Source: Snodgrassella gandavensis (GTDB lineage: Bacteria > Pseudomonadota > Gammaproteobacteria > Burkholderiales > Neisseriaceae). Taken from it: DNA of 64,000 nucleotides. Every line of letters begins with the position of its first letter. The stretch's first letter is position 1. A program made the translations under genes and the position numbers. The notes below the pieces were generated by a model that had not been told where the DNA came from, made no database searches, and saw only the letters and a program-made list of their open reading frames with translations. The stretch spans positions 62,001 to 126,000 of the forward strand of contig NZ_CAJZCE010000001.1 of the NCBI RefSeq assembly GCF_914768025.1, written 5' to 3'. This document shows, one piece after another, positions 54,945 to 61,332 of this stretch.

Positions 54945-56195
54945 ATGGCTGATTTACAGGATACTGGCTTTTTCCGCCGCATTCTGAATGCTTTCAGGCC
55001 ACAGTTAAAGCTAGGCAAAGGCGAGAGTTTTGCGGCAATTGACAGCGCATCGTCGGTTAGTGGTGTCATGGTGACGCCAGAGAAAGCGTTAAAGCTTTCG
55101 GCGGTGTGGGCATGTATTAATTTACGCTCCGGACTGGTGTCCACCCTGCCTTTTGCCTTGCGAACTGCGGATAAAAAGATTGCTACCGAGCATCCTTTGT
55201 ATGACATCTTTCGCTATGCGCCCAATGCCGACATGAATCCATGCGAATTCTGGCAGGCATTGATGACTTCAATAGACATATATGGCAATGCATTTGCTGA
55301 AATCAAACGCAAAGGCGAGCGGATTATATCGCTGGAAGTGCTTGATGCGGCCAGAATGAACATCACCCGCCTGCAAACGGGCGCGGTAGTGTATGAATAC
55401 AATGAAAAAGACGGAACGCGAAAACTACCCGGCCGGGATGTCTTTCATCTGAAAGATTTCACCATGGACGGAATAACCGGGCTTTCGCCGCTGTCCCATG
55501 GCGCGGAAATCATGGGCTTGCAAATGGAAGCCAATGATACTACGGCACACGATTACAAGAATCGCTTCAAAGGGCGCGACGTACTTGTATACAGAGGTAC
55601 AGGGCAAGGCGGGGCGCCGATATTGAATGAAGAGCAGCGTAAGAAAACCCGCAAATGGCTGCAAGAGTTTTCAGAGGCAAGTGCCGCAGGGAAAACACCA
55701 ATACTTGAGGGTGGTTTTGACCTTGTAAACCGGTCGCCGTCATTAAGCCCGATTGATGCACAACTGCTTGAATCACGCCTGTTTGGCATTGAGGAAATCT
55801 GCCGCTGTTTTTCGGTACCACCGCAATTAATTGGCCATACCAGTAAATCGTCTAGCTGGGCATCCAGTTACGAAAATACGGTGCTTAGTTTTCAGGCGTT
55901 TGTAATGGTGCCGAAGCTGGCACGGATTGAGCAGACGATTACGCGCAAACTGTTAAGCCCGGCGGAGCGCAAGATTTATACGCCCAAATTTAATACCGAG
56001 GGGTTATTGCGCGCTTCACCCGCCAATCGCGCCAGCTTTTATACCTCAATGGTGCAAAACGGAATATACACACGCAATCATGTGCGCGACCTTGAAGACT
56101 TGCCGGCAGTGGAGGGCGGGGACGAATTAACCGTGCAGTTAAATATGGGTACGTTGAATCATGCAGCAAATGAAACATTAAAGAGGCACGAATGA
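54945..56195 (+). CDS. Portal protein, HK97 family
   Basis: The portal is the dodecameric DNA channel at one capsid vertex. The 416 residues fit the HK97 portal family: KLSAVWACINLRSGLVSTLPF (about 49-69), GNAFAEIKRKGERIISLEVL, RDVFHLKDFTMDGITGLSPL and FGIEEICRCFSVPPQLIG. It overlaps the protease gene by four bases. Confidence 0.95.
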   Translation: MADLQDTGFFRRILNAFRPQLKLGKGESFAAIDSASSVSGVMVTPEKALKLSAVWACINLRSGLVSTLPFALRTADKKIATEHPLYDIFRYAPNADMNPCEFWQALMTSIDIYGNAFAEIKRKGERIISLEVLDAARMNITRLQTGAVVYEYNEKDGTRKLPGRDVFHLKDFTMDGITGLSPLSHGAEIMGLQMEANDTTAHDYKNRFKGRDVLVYRGTGQGGAPILNEEQRKKTRKWLQEFSEASAAGKTPILEGGFDLVNRSPSLSPIDAQLLESRLFGIEEICRCFSVPPQLIGHTSKSSSWASSYENTVLSFQAFVMVPKLARIEQTITRKLLSPAERKIYTPKFNTEGLLRASPANRASFYTSMVQNGIYTRNHVRDLEDLPAVEGGDELTVQLNMGTLNHAANETLKRHE

Positions 56196-56842
56196 TGCAG
56201 ACAAAACGTCTTGATATGCCGCTTGAAATTAAATCCGTCAAAGAAGACGGTTTTTTTTCGGGTTACGGTTCTATAAATGGCAATGTAGATTCTTATGGTG
56301 ATGTGGTAGTGCCGGGAGCGTTCGCAAAGTCGCTGGCGGAGTGGGAAGCCCGCGGCCGCATGCCACCAGTGTTATTCAATCATGACTGGAATGCGCCTAT
56401 TGGCTGCTATACCAAACTGGTTGAAGATGAACGAGGGCTGTATGTCGAGGGTAAATTGTTGATCAACCAGATAGAAAAAGCGCGGGAAATGCATGCATTA
56501 TTGCAGGCCAAGGCGATTGATGGCCTGTCTATTGGTTATAGCATCGAGCGGCAGGAATACGACCGGCAAACAGATACCAACAAATTGATCGAAGTAAAAC
56601 TATATGAAATATCCGTCGTCATTTTTCCAGCCAATCCAGAAGCTAGGGTGGACTATGTCAAGCATGATTATGGCTTACCCTCATCTGAACAGTTCAAAGC
56701 GCTGTTAATACAAAACGGATTTAATGCAAAGCAGGCCGCTGTCATTCACGACAGCGGTTTTTTTTCGTTGTCACAAAAGGCAACACCAACCAACCACGTG
56801 TCTGAAATAGACGAAGTTATACGAATTTTAGGAGCTAACTAG
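56192..56842 (+). CDS. Prohead protease, HK97 family (U35)
   Basis: The protease cleaves the scaffold part of the capsid protein during head maturation. The 216 residues contain SGYGSINGNVDSYGDVVVPG (23-42), the catalytic His64 in LFNHDW and Ser113 in IDGLSIGYS. The C-terminal tail after residue 165 is probably removed by self-cleavage. It overlaps the portal gene and is followed immediately by the capsid gene. Confidence 0.95.
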   Translation: MMQTKRLDMPLEIKSVKEDGFFSGYGSINGNVDSYGDVVVPGAFAKSLAEWEARGRMPPVLFNHDWNAPIGCYTKLVEDERGLYVEGKLLINQIEKAREMHALLQAKAIDGLSIGYSIERQEYDRQTDTNKLIEVKLYEISVVIFPANPEARVDYVKHDYGLPSSEQFKALLIQNGFNAKQAAVIHDSGFFSLSQKATPTNHVSEIDEVIRILGAN

Positions 56843-58087
56843 ATGGCTGATGCAGATGAAATCAAAGCAGGTGAACTGGCTAAAGTGCTGAAAGAAAAGC
56901 AGGAGGCGGTTAATAAGGCCGTTGACGAAGTTAAGGGACTTGGCGAGGAGCTTAAAGGCAAGCTTGCAAAAGGTGACAAAGTTACCGAAGAACTTAAAAA
57001 CGACGTTGACAAGCTGCTGACTGAAGTTAACGGCCTCAAGTCGCAAGTGCAGGATATGGAACAGGCGCAGGCTCGCAATCCAGTCACCCCGCAGGGCAAG
57101 CAGACTTTGGGGAGTATGGTGGTTAAGTCTGAACAGTTTAAAAACGGCGCCAACATATCACGACACGAGCATCTGCGCATTCCTATTAATACTAAAGAAT
57201 TGGGCGGTTCAGACAACACAGGTTACAGCGCCGGTGCATTAGTACAGCCGCACGTTGTTGGTACTGTCACCTTGCCGGAGCAGCGATTAATGGTGCGTGA
57301 TTTGCTTACGCCGGGCAATACCGATAGCGACATGATAATCGTACCCAGAGAAGACTTTTTTGAAAATAAAGCTGATGTAGTACCTGAGGGGCAGACAAAG
57401 CCTGAATCACATTTAAACTATGTGCAGGAAACGGTGCCGGTTGTAACTATTGCCCACTGGCTTAAAGCAACCAGACAGATATTAAGTGATGCGTCCGGCT
57501 TGCAATCTATGATTGATGGCCGCCTGCGGTACGGCCTGAAACTCAAGGAAGAGCAGCAGCTATTAAATGGCGCAGGTGGTGGCACGCAATTAACAGGCCT
57601 GATACCTAACGCTACAAAGTTTCAAAATGAAAGCAACGTCAAGGACTTTACCATTATTGACCAGTTACGTCTGGCCATGCTGCAGGTGGTGTTGTCTGGC
57701 TACAGTGCTACCGGCCATGTACTTAATCCGGTGCAATGGGCAGAAATTGAAATGGCCAAGGATGACATTGGCCGCTATGTCATTGGTAATCCGCAGGGGC
57801 AGGCAATTCCGACATTATGGGGGCAGCCAGTTGTGGCCACGCCGTCTATGAAACAAGGCGAGTTTCTGACTGGTGCTTTCAAAATGGGGGCACAAATCTT
57901 TGACCGCTGGGATATGGGTATTAATATCGCCTTTAATAACGAGGATGATTTTATTCGCAATATGGTAACCATATTGTGCGAGGAGCGGCTGGCACTGGCT
58001 ATTTACCGGAAAGATGCATTTGTAACGGGTAAATTGCAGGGTGTTCAGGGTACACAGCCTACGCCACCTACGCCGCCGAATTCCTAA
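56843..58087 (+). CDS. Major capsid protein, HK97 fold
   Basis: The 414 residues begin with a charged coiled-coil delta domain (about 1-80, [20 protein letters not shown]), which acts as internal scaffold and should be removed by the protease near residue 90-110. The mature part has the HK97 pattern [50 protein letters not shown] and [12 protein letters not shown] short Pro/Thr tail ends the protein. AGGAGCTAACTAG precedes the start. A hairpin follows the stop. Confidence 0.95.
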   Translation: MADADEIKAGELAKVLKEKQEAVNKAVDEVKGLGEELKGKLAKGDKVTEELKNDVDKLLTEVNGLKSQVQDMEQAQARNPVTPQGKQTLGSMVVKSEQFKNGANISRHEHLRIPINTKELGGSDNTGYSAGALVQPHVVGTVTLPEQRLMVRDLLTPGNTDSDMIIVPREDFFENKADVVPEGQTKPESHLNYVQETVPVVTIAHWLKATRQILSDASGLQSMIDGRLRYGLKLKEEQQLLNGAGGGTQLTGLIPNATKFQNESNVKDFTIIDQLRLAMLQVVLSGYSATGHVLNPVQWAEIEMAKDDIGRYVIGNPQGQAIPTLWGQPVVATPSMKQGEFLTGAFKMGAQIFDRWDMGINIAFNNEDDFIRNMVTILCEERLALAIYRKDAFVTGKLQGVQGTQPTPPTPPNS

Positions 58088-58107
58088 ACAAACCAAAACC
58101 GTTTATT

Positions 58108-58125
58108 CCGCCCCTGACGGGGCGG
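58108..58125 (+). repeat. GC hairpin after the capsid gene
   Basis: CCGCCCC-TGAC-GGGGCGG, a 7-bp stem without a T-run, follows the capsid stop by 20 bases. It may stabilise capsid mRNA rather than terminate. Confidence 0.7.
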
Positions 58126-58137
58126 CTGAGGGCGATT

Positions 58138-58452
58138 ATGATTAGTATTGAAGATATTCGTAATAATTGCCGGATTGATGACGATAGCGAAGATGATTTG
58201 CTTAGAATTTATCTAGCAGCGGCACAGGAAACAGTAAAACAGTTCACCGGACGCAACTGGTACGAAAATGAAGTACCGGATACAGACCCAACCGGCCTGT
58301 TGTATAACTCCGCAGTCGACATGGCAATGTTGCTGCTAACCGCCAACTGGTATAAAAACCGTGAGGCAGTTTCTGCAATGAATTCAGCATGGCTGCCTTT
58401 TGGTGTTGGGTTTTTATTGCAGCCGTACCGGATTATGTGGGGGGATGCATGA
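58138..58452 (+). CDS. Head-tail connector, gp6-like
   Basis: The 104-residue protein matches the HK97 gp6-like connector that forms a ring under the portal: ISIEDIRNNCRIDDDSEDDLLRIYLAAAQETVKQFTGR is the typical start. GAGGGCGATT precedes the ATG. It overlaps the next gene by four bases (ATGA). Confidence 0.9.
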   Translation: MISIEDIRNNCRIDDDSEDDLLRIYLAAAQETVKQFTGRNWYENEVPDTDPTGLLYNSAVDMAMLLLTANWYKNREAVSAMNSAWLPFGVGFLLQPYRIMWGDA

Positions 58453-58790
58453 GTATCGCGGCAGGTAAACTGGATAAACGGGTATTGCTTCAACGCCCGC
58501 AAATCAGCAAGGGCAGTCTGGGGGATATTGAAAAAAACTGGGTTGATGTCGGCAAAGTATGGGCAAACATGTCCTATCTGTCTGGCCGTGAATTTGTTAA
58601 AAACGGGCTGGATTCGGCAAGTTGTACCGTGTCGATACAGGTGCGCACAAGCAAACTGACAGCCAACATTACCCCTGAATACCGGATTATGTACAAAGGC
58701 AGTATTTTCAATATTCAGGCAGTATTACCGGATTCGATTCACCCCGAAGTAATTAATTTACCCTGTATCACGGGCATGAACGAGGGTTAA
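58449..58790 (+). CDS. Head-tail adaptor / head closure protein
   Basis: The 113 residues (start ATG 58449, GGGGGG upstream) fit the SPP1 gp16-like adaptor family: AGKLDKRVLLQRPQ, KNWVDVGKVWANMSYLSGREF and YRIMYKGSIFNIQAV. It closes the head after packaging. The frame is open further upstream but the overlap ATGA with the connector gene and the ribosome site fix the start. Confidence 0.88.
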   Translation: MSIAAGKLDKRVLLQRPQISKGSLGDIEKNWVDVGKVWANMSYLSGREFVKNGLDSASCTVSIQVRTSKLTANITPEYRIMYKGSIFNIQAVLPDSIHPEVINLPCITGMNEG

Positions 58791-58792
58791 AA

Positions 58793-59275
58793 ATGGCATT
58801 CAACTTTAAGGTTAACGGACTGGAGCGGTTGCAGAAAAGGCTAAGGCGACTTAGTAAGAGCGTTCAGGAAGACATCGCCAAAAAAGCCACCGGCAAAGGT
58901 GCGGCCATCATCCGGGACGAGGCAAAAAACAATGCCTACAAGGCACCAAAACCTTACCGGGTTTACAACAGTGACGGCAAGGGCGGCAAAACCTGTACAG
59001 TAGTGCAGCCCGGCCATGTCGGGCGCAGCATCATCATGAAGCGCATCCCTGCCTCGGAACGGCACGGGCTGACTTCCAAGCATATTGTTACCGTATCCAA
59101 TTCCAAGGAAATTCCCAAAGGAGCAAAACAGATTGCCACCTTTGTGGAATACGGTATTAACATGCCGCAGCCACACCCGTTTATGCGTACAGCCTATGAC
59201 AATAAACGCGGGGAGGCTAAAAAGGAAGCAACCAAAATATTGCTGGAAGAGGTGCATAAAGAATGGAAGAAATAG
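58793..59275 (+). CDS. HK97 gp10-like tail/neck protein
   Basis: The 160 residues show the HK97 gp10 family pattern: FKVNGLERLQKRLRRLSKSVQ (4-24), KGAAIIRDEAKNNAYK and ATFVEYGINMPQPHPFMRTAY. This protein takes part in head-tail joining. It overlaps the next gene by 13 bases. Confidence 0.92.
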   Translation: MAFNFKVNGLERLQKRLRRLSKSVQEDIAKKATGKGAAIIRDEAKNNAYKAPKPYRVYNSDGKGGKTCTVVQPGHVGRSIIMKRIPASERHGLTSKHIVTVSNSKEIPKGAKQIATFVEYGINMPQPHPFMRTAYDNKRGEAKKEATKILLEEVHKEWKK

Positions 59276-59619
59276 CTATTTTTTACAGCATCATAAAGGA
59301 CTTGTGCGGTGGGCGTGTTTATCCAGACCTGATACCGGTGCAGAACAGCGCCACAGACCCGGCCATGTGGCCAGCCATGCGCTATGTGCTTGTTTCCGGG
59401 CAAGTGGAGGCGACAAACTGTTACCAGAGTTTCAACCCGCGGGTGCAGGTGGATATTTATGCCAGCACGGCGCCGGAGCGCGCGCAATGTGTGCAGCAGG
59501 TGATGGATACCATACAGGCTAGCAACGAAGTTGAGTGCCTGCTTAAAACAGCGCCATTCTTTTCTTACGATATTGACAGAAAGAAATATCAGGCAACCTT
59601 TGATTATCTGATTGTTTAA
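59263..59619 (+). CDS. Tail completion protein, DUF3168
   Basis: The 118-residue protein matches DUF3168 (gp17-like tail completion): RVYPDLIPVQNSATDPAMWPAMRYVLVSG, NPRVQVDIYASTAPERAQ and a C-terminal beta strand YQATFDYLIV. It starts within the gp10-like gene, which indicates coupled translation. Confidence 0.92.
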   Translation: MEEIAIFYSIIKDLCGGRVYPDLIPVQNSATDPAMWPAMRYVLVSGQVEATNCYQSFNPRVQVDIYASTAPERAQCVQQVMDTIQASNEVECLLKTAPFFSYDIDRKKYQATFDYLIV

Positions 59620-59641
59620 CTGACAATTGTTTTTTATACAG

Positions 59642-59669
59642 GCCACGGTTACCCGTGGCTTTTTTATGG
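59642..59669 (+). terminator. Hairpin with T-run before the major tail gene
   Basis: GCCACGG (59642-59648) and CCGTGGC (59653-59659) form a stem followed by TTTTTT. It lies inside the late operon, so it probably tunes the ratio of head and tail proteins or needs antitermination. Confidence 0.8.
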
Positions 59670-59678
59670 AGTTTTGTT

Positions 59679-60365
59679 ATGGCAAAAGCACAAGGGCAAC
59701 CGGCTATTAAGAAAAGTGCGAAGCGCGGGATGAGTTTTAATAGCCGCACTTACTTTTACGACCTGCCGGAGACGCCGACAAAAGTTATTAGTGAATTAAC
59801 AAACACTAAACCAGCCATCGCCACATCTGTGGGTCATGGCTTAAAAACGGGTGATGCGGTTTGGGTTGAGAGCGTCGAAAACGAAGCCATTAATGGCTAT
59901 TATCTTGTTAGCGTGAGTAACGAAGACTCATTTGCGCTGATGACACTGGACGGGGAAGATATCGGCACAGTGACCGATGCTAAATTTACCACCGTGAAAC
60001 GATACAGCTTCTGTGATGCCACCAGCGTCAAAATAGCGGCGATCAAGACTAAAACAATCGATGCAACTACCATCTGCGATGAGGGCGCTGTTACAGAGCT
60101 GGAAAAAGAGCCGGGCACCATTAGCCTGTCCGGCCTGTGGGTGCCAGACAAAGAAGTTCAGGATTTTCTGGAAGAGATGGCCGAGGAGCTGGAGACCATA
60201 TTTTTTTCCTTAAAACCCAAAGGCAGCAAGTATATGCGCGGTTATCAGGTAAAAATCACCAGCTTGGACTGGGATGGCAAAAGTGGTGACAAGTGGCAGT
60301 TTTCAATCGAACTGCAAATTAATGGCCGCAGCCGTAAATTAGATATGACAACAGGAGCAAAATAA
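59679..60365 (+). CDS. Major tail tube protein
   Basis: The 228-residue protein starts at ATG 59679 with GGAGTTTTGTT before it. Its position after DUF3168 and before the tail chaperone identifies it as the tube protein. Supporting text is TKPAIATSVGHGLKTGDAVWVESV, VTELEKEPGTISLSGLWVP and KYMRGYQVKITSLDWDGKSGD, a beta-rich architecture. Longer in-frame openings lack a ribosome site. Confidence 0.85.
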   Translation: MAKAQGQPAIKKSAKRGMSFNSRTYFYDLPETPTKVISELTNTKPAIATSVGHGLKTGDAVWVESVENEAINGYYLVSVSNEDSFALMTLDGEDIGTVTDAKFTTVKRYSFCDATSVKIAAIKTKTIDATTICDEGAVTELEKEPGTISLSGLWVPDKEVQDFLEEMAEELETIFFSLKPKGSKYMRGYQVKITSLDWDGKSGDKWQFSIELQINGRSRKLDMTTGAK

Positions 60366-60366
60366 G

Positions 60367-60756
60367 ATGACCAACACCGCAGACACAAAAAAAGCCTTTA
60401 TCAATGCCGCCCGCCAGTATATGCGCAAGGCAGTAATCAGTGCCGTACCGGATATTGCTCCGTACGATGGCCATCTGCATGTCAAGATGTTGAATGTGCG
60501 CGAAATGACCGATTTTTTTCAGCGGTGCAGCGAATTTGAAAGCAGCTACGATGATGGTTTAAACGGCGTGCGCGAAAAAGCGCTGATGATTGTCGACCAG
60601 GATGGCAATCCCATGTTTTACCCGGATAGCCGCGAAGATTTGGAGTTTCTGGCTGACCTGCCCAGCAAAGTACTGGCGGCCGTACAAGATCATTTCTTCC
60701 TGATCAACGGAGATGCAGGGTTAAAAAAGCAGTTACAAGACGCGAAAAATTCATAA
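60367..60756 (+). CDS. Tail assembly chaperone (gpG-like)
   Basis: The 129 residues correspond to the unshifted tail chaperone that coats the tape measure during tail assembly. AGGAGCAAAATAAG precedes the start. Near its 3' end the frame passes A-AAA-AAG (60723-60729), the classic -1 slippery heptamer. The downstream -1 frame continues openly to 61055, giving a longer G-T-type fusion. A family hit was not available to me; position and frameshift are the evidence. Confidence 0.85.
   Translation: MTNTADTKKAFINAARQYMRKAVISAVPDIAPYDGHLHVKMLNVREMTDFFQRCSEFESSYDDGLNGVREKALMIVDQDGNPMFYPDSREDLEFLADLPSKVLAAVQDHFFLINGDAGLKKQLQDAKNS
60723..60729 (+). promoter_or_regulatory. Slippery heptamer A-AAA-AAG for -1 frameshift
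   Basis: In the zero frame the codons are TTA AAA AAG at 60721-60729. A -1 slip reads G of 60729 again and continues GCA GTT ACA in the frame of 60729-61055. An 8-bp stem CCGGCCAG/CTGGCCGG lies at 60783-60810, 54 bases downstream. Confidence 0.75.
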
Positions 60757-61055
60757 TTGAGCTGTCTTTTCTGTTGCATATCCCGGCCAGAGAAATTGAC
60801 GGCTGGCCGGTAAGCGAATTTAACCGCTATCTGAATTATTACAACCGCTTCGGCTTCCCACAATGGCGTATTGAGCAGTATCTGGCCTATAACACCCTAG
60901 TCACAGCACGGGCGGCCGGCAATGATGAAATTCAATTGCAAGACCTGTTATTACCTGATCTGGCGGATGATGAAACCGACAGTCAGGATGTTGCGGATTC
61001 AGGTGGTGACGATGATGCAGATGAAGTTGACGCGTTTCTGGATTCATTCGACTAA
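60729..61055 (+). CDS. Tail assembly chaperone frameshift extension (gpT-like)
   Basis: This frame has no good start of its own (only a TTG at 60774) but is open back through the slippery site. The fusion would have about 229 residues: 121 from the first frame and 108 from here. The extension includes IPAREIDGWPVSEFNRYLNYY and a very acidic end (DSGGDDDADEVDAF). In phage lambda the equivalent gpGT binds the tape measure and recruits tail tube protein. Confidence 0.8.
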   Translation, partial: AVTRREKFIIELSFLLHIPAREIDGWPVSEFNRYLNYYNRFGFPQWRIEQYLAYNTLVTARAAGNDEIQLQDLLLPDLADDETDSQDVADSGGDDDADEVDAFLDSFD

Positions 61056-61056
61056 C

Positions 61057-61080
61057 ACAGCGGCCAAGTGCCGCTGTTTT
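61057..61080 (+). terminator. Hairpin with T-run after the tail chaperone
   Basis: ACAGCGGC (61057-61064) and GCCGCTGT (61070-61077) pair, followed by TTT. Another internal terminator-like element of the late operon. Confidence 0.75.
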
Positions 61081-61094
61081 CTATAGGGCGTTGT

Positions 61095-61319
61095 ATGGGA
61101 TGTGATTGTAATCAGAGCGCACAGGCGCAGCGCGACAGCAGTAGCAACTATGAGCGCAAACAAGCCATTTGTACGACATGCGCGGAAATCAACCGCTGGG
61201 TAGCAGGTACCCCACCCGGGGCACCGGTGCACATTCTTGACCGATGTTCGCAGTGTGGCTGTTTTATCAAGCCCAAAGCAAAAATCTGGGGCTTACATTG
61301 CCCATTAGATAAATGGTAG
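61095..61319 (+). CDS. Small Cys-rich, probably zinc-binding phage protein
   Basis: The 74-residue protein (start ATG 61095, AGGGCG upstream) starts MGCDCNQSAQAQ. It then has CTTC, CSQCGC and a final HCP, in total eight or nine Cys that could bind zinc. It lies between chaperone and tape measure genes. The function is unknown. Confidence 0.75.
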   Translation: MGCDCNQSAQAQRDSSSNYERKQAICTTCAEINRWVAGTPPGAPVHILDRCSQCGCFIKPKAKIWGLHCPLDKW

Positions 61320-61332
61320 TAAAGGTATAGAT

